DNA of 64,000 nt, taken from NCBI RefSeq assembly GCF_018390605.1, contig NZ_JAHBGD010000005.1, positions 124,001-188,000 on the forward strand, in the 5' to 3' direction. Shown here piece after piece: positions 23,959 through 32,401 of the stretch. How positions within the stretch are numbered: position 1 is the stretch's first letter; each line of letters opens with the position of its first letter. The translations under genes and the position numbers were made by a program. Under the pieces are notes generated by a model, which worked only from the letters and a program-made list of their open reading frames with translations, was not told where the DNA came from and searched no databases. The stretch comes from Ancylobacter defluvii (GTDB lineage: Bacteria > Pseudomonadota > Alphaproteobacteria > Rhizobiales > Xanthobacteraceae).

Positions 23959-26259
23959 ATGTCGATTAACGATACGTCACGCACGCTCAAGAAATCACAC
24001 GCGGCCGGCGGCTGGGGTGCCCTTCGCAGCTGCGGCAAACACCTGCTGGCCAGCGGCTCCGCACTGACCGGTGCCAAGACCCTGCTCAAGGCGAACCAGC
24101 CGGACGGCTTCGACTGCCCGGGCTGCGCCTGGGGCGATCCCGAGCACGGCTCGTCCTTCGAGTTCTGCGAGAATGGCGTGAAGGCGGTGGCCTGGGAGGC
24201 GACCGACCGGCGGGCGACACCGGCGTTCTTCGCCGCCCATACCGTGAGCGAACTGCGCGGCTGGAGCGACTATGAGCTGGAGAACCAGGGACGCCTCACC
24301 GAGCCGATGGTCTATGACCGCGCCACCGATCGCTATCGCCCGGTGTCCTGGGAGGACGCCTTTGCCGGCATCGCCGCCGAGCTGAAGGCGCTCGCCGATC
24401 CCAACGAGGCCGAGTTCTACACCTCGGGCCGGGCCAGCAACGAGGCCGCCTTCCTCTACCAGCTGTTCGTGCGCATGTTCGGCACCAATAATTTTCCGGA
24501 CTGCTCGAACATGTGCCACGAGGCCAGCGGCCTCGGCCTGATGCAATCGATCGGCGTCGGCAAGGGCACGGTGCTGCTCGAGGATTTCGAGCATGCCGAT
24601 GCCATCATCGTCATCGGCCAGAATCCCGGCACCAATCACCCGCGCATGCTCGGCGACCTGCGCCGTGCCGCCATGCGCGGGGCGCGCGTCGCGGTGCTCA
24701 ACCCGGTGCGCGAGCGGGGGCTCGAGCGCTTCGCCGACCCTCAGGACAAGATCGAGATGCTGCGCGGCGGCGCGACCTCGATCGCCAGCCACTATTTCCG
24801 GCCGAAGCTCGGCGGCGACATGGCGGCGATCCGCGGCACGGCCAAGGTGGTGTTCGCCCGTGACGCCGAACGGCGCGCCGGCGGCCATGCCAGCCTGCTC
24901 GACCTCGACTTCATCGCCCATCACACGGTGGGCCTCGACGACTGGCGCGCCGAGGTGGAGGCCACCTCCTGGGACGTCATCGAGGACCAGTCCGGCCTGA
25001 CCCGCGCCGAGATCGAAAGCCTCGCCGACGTCTATCTCGGCGCCGAGCGGGTGATTGCCACCTGGGCAATGGGCGTCACCCAACACCGCCACTCGGTGGC
25101 GACGGTGCGCGAGATCGCCAATCTGCTGCTGCTGCGCGGCCATGTCGGACGCGCGGGCGCCGGCCTGTGCCCGGTGCGCGGCCATTCCAACGTGCAGGGC
25201 GACCGCACCGTCGGCATCAATGAGAACGCGCCGGAATGGTTCATCGCCGCCCTGGAGCGGGAATTCGACCTCACCCTGCCGCGCGCGCCCGGCCACAACG
25301 TGCTGCACGCCATCCACGCGATGGTGGAAGGCCGCTCGAAGGCCTTTATCGGGCTCGGCGGCAATTTCGTGCGGGCGACGCCGGACACCGATCTGGTCCA
25401 TGCGGCGCTGACCCGGTGCCGGCTCACCGTGCAGATCGCCACCAAGCCGAACCATAGCCATCTGGCGCCCGGCAAGGCGGCCTATCTGCTGCCGTGCCTT
25501 GGCCGTACCGAGATCGACCGCAATTCCAAGCGTCGCCCGCAGATCGTCACCGTCGAGGATTCGATGAGCATGGTGCACGGCTCGGGCGGCATCAACCGTC
25601 CGGCCGCGCCCACCCTGCGCTCGGAAGTGCAGATCATCGCCGGCATCGCCGCCGCGACGGTCGGTTCGGACAAGGTCCGCTGGCTGGCGATGGCCGATGA
25701 TTACGACCTCGTCCGCGATCACATCTCGCGGGTGATCCCCGGCTTCGAGGACTTCAATGTCCGCGTGCGCAAGCCGCGCGGTTTCCATCTGCGCAACGCC
25801 GCCGCCGAGCGCGAGTGGAACACCGCTTCCGGCCGGGCGGAGTTCTCGGCCACGCCGCTGCCGCGCGAGGTGGAGCACCAGCAGGCGCGCAGCCAGCCGG
25901 GCACCTTCGTGCTACAGACCTTCCGCAGCCACGACCAGTACAACACCACAGTGTATGGCCTCGACGACCGCTATCGCGGCGTCTATGGCGAGCGGCGGGT
26001 GGTGTTCGCCCATCCCGACGACATCGCCGCGCTCGGTGCGCTGCCGAATGCGCGGGTGGATGTCATCGGCTCCGACGAGGACGGCCGCACGCGGGTGGCG
26101 GAGGATTTCCGCCTCGTTGCCTACGACCTGCCGCGCGGCTGCGTCGCCGGCTACTATCCCGAACTCAATGCCGTGGTGCCGTTCAACAAGGCCGGGGAGG
26201 GCAGCGACACCCCGCTGTCCAAATCGGTGATGGTGACGTTTCGTGCGAGGGCGGCATGA
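23959..26259 (+). CDS. FdhF/YdeP-family molybdopterin oxidoreductase
   Basis: This 766-residue protein belongs to the YdeP branch of bis-MGD oxidoreductases, a formate dehydrogenase alpha relative. Typical features are the N-terminal cysteine motif FDCPGCAWGD (Cys53, Cys56), GRASNEAAFLYQLFVRMFG, the active-site region CSNMCHEASG, GQNPGTNHPRML, and the C-terminal molydop-binding motif QTFRSHDQYNTTVYGLDDRYRG. Members are implicated in acid resistance or formate metabolism, but their reaction is unproven. There is no signal peptide, so it is cytoplasmic. ATG 23959 is preferred over TTG 23953; no good ribosome site precedes either. The stop overlaps the start of the next small gene by four bases. 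Confidence 0.9.
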   Translation: MSINDTSRTLKKSHAAGGWGALRSCGKHLLASGSALTGAKTLLKANQPDGFDCPGCAWGDPEHGSSFEFCENGVKAVAWEATDRRATPAFFAAHTVSELRGWSDYELENQGRLTEPMVYDRATDRYRPVSWEDAFAGIAAELKALADPNEAEFYTSGRASNEAAFLYQLFVRMFGTNNFPDCSNMCHEASGLGLMQSIGVGKGTVLLEDFEHADAIIVIGQNPGTNHPRMLGDLRRAAMRGARVAVLNPVRERGLERFADPQDKIEMLRGGATSIASHYFRPKLGGDMAAIRGTAKVVFARDAERRAGGHASLLDLDFIAHHTVGLDDWRAEVEATSWDVIEDQSGLTRAEIESLADVYLGAERVIATWAMGVTQHRHSVATVREIANLLLLRGHVGRAGAGLCPVRGHSNVQGDRTVGINENAPEWFIAALEREFDLTLPRAPGHNVLHAIHAMVEGRSKAFIGLGGNFVRATPDTDLVHAALTRCRLTVQIATKPNHSHLAPGKAAYLLPCLGRTEIDRNSKRRPQIVTVEDSMSMVHGSGGINRPAAPTLRSEVQIIAGIAAATVGSDKVRWLAMADDYDLVRDHISRVIPGFEDFNVRVRKPRGFHLRNAAAEREWNTASGRAEFSATPLPREVEHQQARSQPGTFVLQTFRSHDQYNTTVYGLDDRYRGVYGERRVVFAHPDDIAALGALPNARVDVIGSDEDGRTRVAEDFRLVAYDLPRGCVAGYYPELNAVVPFNKAGEGSDTPLSKSVMVTFRARAA

Positions 26260-26549
26260 GCGCGGCAGTCTCCGATCCGTTCATGCATGAGGTGACGGCG
26301 CTGGTGGCGGATCAGCCGGAGCTTTCGCCGCTCGATGCCGGGGTTCTGGTGGCGCTGGTGCATGGGGTGGCGAGCGACACCCGCAGCTTCGCGCGCCTGT
26401 TCGGCATCGCCCATGCGCTGGTACTGCGCGCCGCCAGCGAACTGGAAGATCGCTTCGGCCTCGTCGCCACCGAACATCTTCTGGCGAAGACGCAGCGGCG
26501 ACGGCTGGTTCTGACCGAAGTCGGGCATCTGCTGCTCTCGCCGAAATAG
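26256..26549 (+). CDS. Small winged-helix-like protein coupled to the YdeP-type oxidoreductase
   Basis: A 97-residue protein starting in ATGA overlap with the oxidoreductase stop, so the two are translationally coupled. The pattern (SDTRSFARLFGIAHALVLRAASELEDRFGLV followed by RRLVLTEVGHLLLS) suggests a winged-helix fold with a recognition helix and wing. It may be a regulator or a small accessory subunit of the oxidoreductase. I know no characterised homologue. No cysteine motif is present that would indicate an FdhD-like sulfurtransferase. Confidence 0.7.
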   Translation: MSAAVSDPFMHEVTALVADQPELSPLDAGVLVALVHGVASDTRSFARLFGIAHALVLRAASELEDRFGLVATEHLLAKTQRRRLVLTEVGHLLLSPK

Positions 26550-26613
26550 CGCGGCTCCGCACGCGTTCCGATGCGCTTTTCGGGTGGCCGGAGGCCGTCG
26601 TGCCCCCGGGCGC

Positions 26614-27396
26614 TCAGGGGCGTTCCCCCGGCTCGACATCGACGACATATTCGATGTGGCGCCGCCCTCCGACGCCATCGCGGATGTGGACCTCGACGCC
26701 GAAGACCTGGCGGATGAGCTCGGGGGTGAGCACGTTTTCCGGCGAGCCCGACGCCACCAGCCTGCCGGCATGCAGCACGCCGATCCGGTCGCAGAACAGC
26801 GACGCCAGATTGAGGTCGTGCAGCGCGACGATGCAGGTCAGTCCCAGGCGGCGGATCAGCCCCAGAATGGAGAGCTGATGCTGGATGTCGAGATGATTGG
26901 TCGGCTCGTCGAGGATCAGCTCGCGCGGATCCTGGGCGAGGGCGCGGGCGATGTGGACGCGCTGGCGCTCGCCGCCCGACAGCGTGTGCCATGGCTGATC
27001 GTGGCGCTCGGCGAGGCCGACCCGCTCCAGTGCGGCTTCGACGGCGTGCTCGTCCGCCTCTGTCCATGATGCGAAGGCGGCGCGGTGCGGCGTGCGCCCG
27101 AGGCGCACCACATCGCACACAGTGAGCTGGACGTCGGTCGTTGCCTGTTGCTCGACGAAGGCGAGGCGCCGCGCCAGTTCGCGCCGCGGCAGCGCGGCGA
27201 TGTCGCGCCCATCGAGCGTCACCACCCCGCTGGCCACGCCGCGCAGCCGGCAAAGCAGGCGGAGCAGGCTGGATTTGCCGGAGCCGTTCGGGCCGATCAG
27301 GCCGAGGATACGGCCGGGCGGCGCCGACAGCGTGATGCCGTCGACGATCATCCGCCCGCCCGCACCCCAGCGGACATCATGGGTGGCGAGCGTCAT
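26614..27396 (-). CDS. ABC transporter ATPase, cobalamin/iron-complex family (BtuD-like)
   Basis: This 260-residue ATPase has Walker A GPNGSGKSS (35-43), signature LSGGERQR (139-146), Walker B ELILDEPTNHLD (159-170) and the H-loop His193. The sequence is of the FecE/BtuD/HmuV class, including the downstream VFGVEV segment. It energises the FecCD-type permease encoded just upstream, with a four-base ATGA overlap. Because the operon sits behind a cobalamin riboswitch, the cargo is most likely vitamin B12 or another corrinoid, though iron-siderophore import cannot be excluded from sequence alone. Confidence 0.88.
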   Translation of the reverse strand: MTLATHDVRWGAGGRMIVDGITLSAPPGRILGLIGPNGSGKSSLLRLLCRLRGVASGVVTLDGRDIAALPRRELARRLAFVEQQATTDVQLTVCDVVRLGRTPHRAAFASWTEADEHAVEAALERVGLAERHDQPWHTLSGGERQRVHIARALAQDPRELILDEPTNHLDIQHQLSILGLIRRLGLTCIVALHDLNLASLFCDRIGVLHAGRLVASGSPENVLTPELIRQVFGVEVHIRDGVGGRRHIEYVVDVEPGERP

Positions 27397-28430
27397 GCCG
27401 GCCGTCGCGCGCGGTAGAGGATTACGGCGAAGGCCGGGGCGCCGAACAAGGCGGTGACGATGCCGATCGGCAGGATCTGCTGCGGCACCAGAATGCGCGA
27501 GAGGATATCGGCCAGGATCATGAAGATGGCGCCGATGACCAGGCAGGCCGGCAGCAGGCGCGCGTGACCCGGGCCGACCAGAAAGCGCGCGGCGTGGGGG
27601 ATGACGAGGCCGACGAAGCCGATCGTGCCGACAATGGCGACCATGGTCGCCGTGAGCAGCGCCGTGGTCGCCAGCAGCACCAGCCGCACGCGGGTGACGG
27701 CGACGCCCAGCGATTGCGCCGCGTCGGCGCCGAAGGCGAAGGCATCGAGCGCCTTGGCGTTGATCATGCAGACGACGAAGCCGATCAGCGCGACCGGCGT
27801 CGCCACCCACAGGTCCGGCCAGCGCACGCCGCCGAAATTGCCGAGCAGCCAGAACATCACCCCGCGCGCCTGCTCGGCGCTGGCGAGCGTGGTGACGATG
27901 GTGGCGGTGGCCGCGTTGAAGAGCTGGGAGCCGGCAACGCCCGCCAGGATCACCCGGTCGCTGGCGCCTCCCGCGCCTGTCGCCAGCAGCGCCACGACCG
28001 CCAGCGCCGCCACGGCGCCCAAGAAGGCGCCGCCGGACAGGCCGAGCGTGGCGCCGCCGAAACCGAGGATCATCACGCAGACCGCCCCGGTCGAGGCGCC
28101 GGCCGACACGCCGAGAATATAGGGCTCGGCCAACGGGTTGCGCAGCAGCGCCTGGAGGATTGCTCCCGAAATCGCCAAAGCGCCGCCGCACAGCGCCGCC
28201 ATGACGGCCCGGCTCAGGCGGTAGTCGAAGATCACTCCCTGCTGGATGGCGCTGACCGGCAGGCCGAGGTCGAACAGGCCGTTGCCGAGCGCCCGGAAGG
28301 CGATCGGCAGCGGGATCGTCATTTCTCCCACGCTCACCGCCAGAGCGACGGCGAAGATAAACGCGGCGAGCGCGATGGCGGCGACGCCGATCCGCGCCGC
28401 CCAGTTCGGTCCGATGACGGCGTGGCTCAA
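27393..28430 (-). CDS. ABC transporter permease, FecCD/BtuC family, with TTG start
   Basis: A 345-residue FecCD-type permease with about ten membrane helices and the signatures LPIAFRALGNGLFDLGLP, LRNPLAEPYILGVSAGAS and GTIGFVGLVIPHAAR. I place the start at TTG 28430 because it gives the usual family length and overlaps the binding protein stop as TTGA. The next in-frame candidate codons (GTG, ATG near 28340-28320) would remove the first helix. No ribosome site precedes the TTG, consistent with translational coupling. The permease imports the cargo delivered by the upstream binding protein, probably a corrinoid. Confidence 0.85.
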   Translation of the reverse strand: MSHAVIGPNWAARIGVAAIALAAFIFAVALAVSVGEMTIPLPIAFRALGNGLFDLGLPVSAIQQGVIFDYRLSRAVMAALCGGALAISGAILQALLRNPLAEPYILGVSAGASTGAVCVMILGFGGATLGLSGGAFLGAVAALAVVALLATGAGGASDRVILAGVAGSQLFNAATATIVTTLASAEQARGVMFWLLGNFGGVRWPDLWVATPVALIGFVVCMINAKALDAFAFGADAAQSLGVAVTRVRLVLLATTALLTATMVAIVGTIGFVGLVIPHAARFLVGPGHARLLPACLVIGAIFMILADILSRILVPQQILPIGIVTALFGAPAFAVILYRARRPA

Positions 28431-29482
28431 TTGGTGAGGCCGAATTTTTGGACCGCCGTCGCAATGGCTTCGATGCCGTCGATCGCATCGACGCCCGGCC
28501 GGGTGGCGCCGACGTCGACCATCACGATCCTGCCGCTGCGCACCGCCGACAGCTTGCTGGCGACCGGATCGGTGTTCAGGAAGTTCAGCTTGGCGTCGAT
28601 GTCGTCGGCCGGAAAGCGGCGGCGGTCCATCTTCACGATGACGAGCACGTCGGGATCGCTGGCCGCGATGCTCTCCCAGCCGACCAGGGGCCATTCCTCA
28701 TCGGTGGTGATCACGTTGCGTGCCCTGAGCTTCGACAGGATATAGGCCGGGACGCCATTCTTGCCGGCCATGAAGGCATCGCCCTTGATGTCCTTGCTGG
28801 AGAACCAGACCGCCATGGACACGTTCTTCGCCTCCAGCCCGGCGACGGAGCGTACGGCGGCGGCCTCGCGCTGCTGCAGGCTGGCGACCAGCGCCTCGGC
28901 CCGATCCGCCACGTCGAAGATCTCGCCATATTCGCGGATGTTCCGATACAGCAGCTCCATCGAGTACATCTGCGTGCGCACCCCGTCGCCGGCGCCGGTA
29001 TTGTCCTTGCCGACGCAATCGGTCGGCGAGACATAGACCGGCACCTGCACGCCGTCGAAGCGGTCGCGCTTGCCGACGATGCCGTTCGGGCCGATGTGCC
29101 ATTCATACATGGCGACGACGAGGTCGGGTTCCTGCGCCACCACCGCCTCGAAGCTCGGGTCGTTGTCGGCCAGGCGCTTCACCTTGGCGTTCGCCGCTTC
29201 AAAGGGCTTGGCCACCGGGCTGAACCAGACGGCGGTTCCCACCAGGCGGTCGCCCAGGCCGAGGGCATAGAGGATTTCCGTCTGCGCCTGACCGAGGCTG
29301 ACGATGCGTTGCGGCGCGCGGTCGATCACCACCTTCGACCCGCAATTCTCCAGCGTGAGCGGGTAGTGCGTCGGCCCGGCCAGCGCCGCGTCGGCGCCGC
29401 CGATGCCGACCAGAACACCGAGCGCCAGGGCGAAGCCGCTGCCGCCTCGCCCAAGGGAATTACCCAGGAATTTCTTGAACAT
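28427..29482 (-). CDS. ABC transporter substrate-binding protein, BtuF/FepB class
   Basis: This 351-residue periplasmic binding protein has a signal peptide (about 10-35). The class III binding fold begins at YPLTLENCGSKVVIDRAPQRIVSLGQAQTEIL, the standard FepB/BtuF opening. It has a long lobe-connecting helix and the closing motif GATRPGVDAIDGIEAIA. It delivers its ligand to the permease encoded next. The upstream cobalamin riboswitch makes a corrinoid the leading candidate. ATG 29482 has GGTGA three bases upstream and GGGAAG somewhat further; the latter lies in the right arm of a hairpin (29490-29517) that may control access. Confidence 0.88.
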   Translation of the reverse strand: MFKKFLGNSLGRGGSGFALALGVLVGIGGADAALAGPTHYPLTLENCGSKVVIDRAPQRIVSLGQAQTEILYALGLGDRLVGTAVWFSPVAKPFEAANAKVKRLADNDPSFEAVVAQEPDLVVAMYEWHIGPNGIVGKRDRFDGVQVPVYVSPTDCVGKDNTGAGDGVRTQMYSMELLYRNIREYGEIFDVADRAEALVASLQQREAAAVRSVAGLEAKNVSMAVWFSSKDIKGDAFMAGKNGVPAYILSKLRARNVITTDEEWPLVGWESIAASDPDVLVIVKMDRRRFPADDIDAKLNFLNTDPVASKLSAVRSGRIVMVDVGATRPGVDAIDGIEAIATAVQKFGLTN

Positions 29483-29489
29483 GTTTCAC

Positions 29490-29517
29490 CGCTTCCCAAA
29501 AAGGAAGACGGGAAGCG
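29490..29517 (-). promoter_or_regulatory. Hairpin at the ribosome-binding region of the B12 importer, candidate expression platform
   Basis: On the minus strand CGCTTCCC pairs perfectly with GGGAAGCG around an 11-base loop, and the right arm lies 8-15 bases before ATG 29482, where a ribosome site would be. It also carries CTTTTT in the loop. It could be the switchable element of the upstream cobalamin riboswitch, acting on translation. Confidence 0.5.
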
Positions 29518-29606
29518 CGGAGGGAACCGGCGCATTCAGCGGATGGAAGACGCCCGCTGCCGACCGGCAACCTTCGGAGCACCCCGCCCGAAAGATGGTT
29601 GGCGAT

Positions 29607-29796
29607 CAGGGCAGGTCTCCTGGCTTGCGGGTCGACGCTGGCTCTGCCCGGCCTTCCCGACGCGGCACGAGGCTTAGCATCAGTGGACGATGGGCAGAGG
29701 GCTCGCCGCTTACAGTTGCGGGGGCAGCTTCGGATTTGGCGCGGAGCACCTCACCGAATTCCCTCTTAGCTTCAGGCGCGAACACCTGAAGAACCT
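29607..29796 (-). promoter_or_regulatory. Cobalamin (AdoCbl-type) riboswitch
   Basis: Reading the minus strand, the conserved blocks appear in order: a TTCAGG/CCTGAA hairpin, AGCTAAGAGGGAA, GGTG, GAAGCTGCCCCCGCAACTGT, AAGCGG, CCACTG, GGGAAGGCCGG, and the 3' box AAGCCAGGAGACCTGCC. This is a complete cobalamin riboswitch. It sits about 125 bases upstream of the binding-protein gene and should lower expression of the importer when B12 is plentiful. Confidence 0.95.
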
Positions 29797-29907
29797 TGAT
29801 CGGCGGCGACCATAGCCGGCTTGGCCGCAACGTCAAGTGTGGCTCTCGCTCACGCCGGGTTCGCCAGAGCCGGCGGAACTCCCTCCGCCGGCTCTGGCCT
29901 CGTCCGC

Positions 29908-30870
29908 TCAGTGGTCGGAAGCGACCGGTGGAGTCCCGTGAGTGTGGAAGCTCTCGATCGTCTTGAGACCCCAGGCCTGCCCCTTCTTCCGCTCGGTTTC
30001 CGTCCAGGTGACAGGCTGCCAATCGGGGTCGAGAATGAGCCTCGCTCCGGCATTGGCCACTTCCACCCGGTTGCCGGCCGGCTCGTAGACATAGAGGAAG
30101 AAAGTCTGCTGCACGGCGTGCTTGTGCGGCCCGGTCTCGATGAAGACGCCGTTCTCGAGGAAGATGTCGGCCGCTTCCAGCACGTGCTCGCGCTGGTCGA
30201 CCGCATAGGTCACGTGATGGAAGCGCCCCTCGCTGTTGGTGAAGTCGCGCGTATAGGCGATGTCGTAGGTCTTGTTGTTGACCGTCAGCCAGCAGCCGGC
30301 CACCGCGCCGGAATCGAGCACGATCTGCTCCGTCACCCGGCTGCCCAACGCCGCGGGCAGGAATTCGCGGATCGCCGCCACGTCGCGGGCGAGCAGGTTG
30401 ACATGGTCGAGCCGGCGCACGGCACAGCCGCGGCCGTGGTTTCGCTGCGCCTGGTTCTTGAGCGCCGGCCGCTCTCCCGGCGGCGGGGTGTATTTCCGGG
30501 TGTCGAAATAGATTTCGAACACATGCCGGTCCGGATCGTGAAAGCGATAGGCGCGGCCATGGCCCAGGTCGCCCCCCACCCAGCCAATGCCGGCGCCGAG
30601 CTTCTCGATGGCGGCGACGCGGCGTGCCAGTGCCTGCTCGCTGGTGGCGCGGTAGGCGATGTGGCCGACGCCGGTGCGGGACGCGGCGGTGAGCTTGAGG
30701 GTGTGGAACTCATAATCGTCCCACGCGCGCAGATAGATGCTGTCGCCCTCGCGCCCGCTCTCGGTGAGGCCAAGAATATTGACGAAGAAGTCGAGGCTTT
30801 CGGCCGGTTTGTCGGTCAACAGTTCGACATGCGCGAGATGGGCGATGTCGTGAATGGGTTCGGGCGTCAT
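29908..30870 (-). CDS. Type I (VOC) extradiol ring-cleavage dioxygenase, catechol-2,3-dioxygenase like
   Basis: This 320-residue two-domain vicinal-oxygen-chelate protein has the complete iron ligand set of catechol 2,3-dioxygenases: His156 (RLDHVNLL), His219 (RFHHVTYAVD) and Glu270 (GNRVEV), with nearby His251 and Tyr260. The tail PDWQPVTWTETERKKGQAWG is typical of this branch. It cleaves a catechol-like ring next to the hydroxyls. It is the last gene of a ten-gene operon with GalD, GalB and GalC homologues and a LIV-type importer. No LigAB/GalA-type dioxygenase is present, so this enzyme is the only ring-cleaving candidate; a gallate-like substrate is inferred, not shown. Confidence 0.88.
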   Translation of the reverse strand: MTPEPIHDIAHLAHVELLTDKPAESLDFFVNILGLTESGREGDSIYLRAWDDYEFHTLKLTAASRTGVGHIAYRATSEQALARRVAAIEKLGAGIGWVGGDLGHGRAYRFHDPDRHVFEIYFDTRKYTPPPGERPALKNQAQRNHGRGCAVRRLDHVNLLARDVAAIREFLPAALGSRVTEQIVLDSGAVAGCWLTVNNKTYDIAYTRDFTNSEGRFHHVTYAVDQREHVLEAADIFLENGVFIETGPHKHAVQQTFFLYVYEPAGNRVEVANAGARLILDPDWQPVTWTETERKKGQAWGLKTIESFHTHGTPPVASDH

Positions 30871-30897
30871 TTCCTTCCTTTTTCCTTTTCGTGCGGC

Positions 30898-31653
30898 CTA
30901 GCGGGGCGTACCCGTTGGCCGAGCCTCGCCGGATGGCTTCGCCGCCGGGGACCTTGCCACGCCGAGAAAGCCCTGCAGCATGGCGTCGTCGTCGAGTAGT
31001 GCCGCGCTGGCTGCCCGGTGCACGACGCGCCCGCGTTCCAGTATCATGGCGTCGTCGGTGATCTTGAGGATCTTGCGGGCGTGCTGCTCGACAATGATCG
31101 CGGCGAGACCCTCGGCCTTGAAGATGTCGCGCAGCGCCTTCAGCAGTTCCTCGACGATGATCGGCGCGAGACCTTCGGTCGGCTCGTCGAGCAAGAGCAG
31201 CTTCGGATTGAGCACCAGAGCACGGGCGATGGCGAGCATCTGCTGCTCGCCGCCGGAGAGCTGGTCGCCCATATTGGCGCGCCGCTCGCCGAGCCGCGGG
31301 AACATGGCGAAGACGCGCTCGGGCGTCCATGCGCCCGGACGGGCAACGGCGGTGAGGTTTTCCAGAACGGTCAGCGAGCGGAAGATGTTGCGCTCCTGCG
31401 GCACCCAGCCGATCCCGGCCCGTGCCCGCTTCTCCGGCCCGAAACTGGTGACGGCGATGTCGCCAAGCCGGATTTCGCCCGCCGTGCGGCGGGTGACCCC
31501 GATGATGCTGTTGAGCAGCGTCGTCTTGCCGACGCCATTGCGACCCAGGAGTGCGAGGCTGCGCCCCTCGGCGAGGCTGAAGCCGATGTCGTGCAGCACC
31601 ATGGCCTGGCCGTAGCCGGCGCTCAGGCGCTCGACGCTGAGCAGGTCACGCAT
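30898..31653 (-). CDS. livF: Branched-chain-type ABC transporter ATPase LivF
   Basis: This 251-residue ATPase has Walker A GRNGVGKTT, the LivF marker QERNIFRSLTVLENL, signature LSGGEQQML and Walker B LLLLDEPTEGLAP. It pairs with LivG to energise the LivH-LivM permease. Its ATG overlaps the livG stop by eight bases. Embedded in a ring-cleavage operon, this LIV system more likely imports an aromatic acid than amino acids. The C-terminus carries a proline/threonine-rich tail beyond the usual family end. Confidence 0.93.
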   Translation of the reverse strand: MRDLLSVERLSAGYGQAMVLHDIGFSLAEGRSLALLGRNGVGKTTLLNSIIGVTRRTAGEIRLGDIAVTSFGPEKRARAGIGWVPQERNIFRSLTVLENLTAVARPGAWTPERVFAMFPRLGERRANMGDQLSGGEQQMLAIARALVLNPKLLLLDEPTEGLAPIIVEELLKALRDIFKAEGLAAIIVEQHARKILKITDDAMILERGRVVHRAASAALLDDDAMLQGFLGVARSPAAKPSGEARPTGTPR

Positions 31654-32401
31654 CCTTGCCCTCTCCGAGATAGGCCGCCCGGACCGCCGGGTCGGCGGCG
31701 ATGGCCGCGGGTTCGCCATCGGCGATCACCGCGCCGTTCACCAGCACGGTGATGCGGGTGGCGAAGCGGAAGACGAGGTCCATGTCGTGCTCGATCAGCA
31801 AGACGCTGACGTCCTCAGGCAGTTCGGCCACGGTGTCGAGCAGGTCCTGGCGCTCGGCCTCCGGCACGCCGGCCGCGGGCTCGTCGAGCAGCAGCACCTT
31901 GGGCCGGGCGGCGAAGGCGGCGGCGATCTCCAGCTGGCGCTGCTTGCCGTAGGACAGGGTGGCGATGGTCGCGTCGATGACGTCGTCGAGGCGGAAGCGC
32001 TCGGCGATCGTCGCCGCCTCGCGCACGAGGTCGGCGCGCGCGTCGAGCCGGCTCCAGAAGTGCAGCCCGCGCCCTTCGCGCTCGCCGAGCACGAGCAGCA
32101 GCATCTCCAGCGGCGTCATGGTGCGGAACAGCTGGTTGATCTGAAAGGTCCGGCTCATGCCCAGCCGCACCCGCGCCTCCGGCCGGCGGTGGGTGATGTC
32201 CTCGCCCTCGAGGCGGATCTGCCCCTCGGTCGGCGTGAGCACGCCGGTCAGCTGGTTGACGAACGTGGTCTTGCCGGCGCCGTTGGGTCCGATAAGCGCA
32301 TGGCGCGCGCCGCGCCGGAGGGTGAAGGAGACGTGGTCAGTGGCGAGCAGGCCGCCGAAGCGCTTGACGAGGCCGATGGTTTCCAGAACCGGGGTGCTCA
32401 T
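31646..32401 (-). CDS. livG: Branched-chain-type ABC transporter ATPase LivG
   Basis: This 251-residue ATPase has Walker A GPNGAGKTT, the LivG-specific stretch RTFQINQLFRTMTPLEMLLL, signature LSYGKQRQLE and Walker B VLLLDEPAAGVPEAE. The signature has the LSYG form common in LivG proteins. ATG 32401 lies in an ATGA overlap with the livM stop. It works with LivF on the LivH-LivM channel. Confidence 0.93.
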   Translation of the reverse strand: MSTPVLETIGLVKRFGGLLATDHVSFTLRRGARHALIGPNGAGKTTFVNQLTGVLTPTEGQIRLEGEDITHRRPEARVRLGMSRTFQINQLFRTMTPLEMLLLVLGEREGRGLHFWSRLDARADLVREAATIAERFRLDDVIDATIATLSYGKQRQLEIAAAFAARPKVLLLDEPAAGVPEAERQDLLDTVAELPEDVSVLLIEHDMDLVFRFATRITVLVNGAVIADGEPAAIAADPAVRAAYLGEGKDA

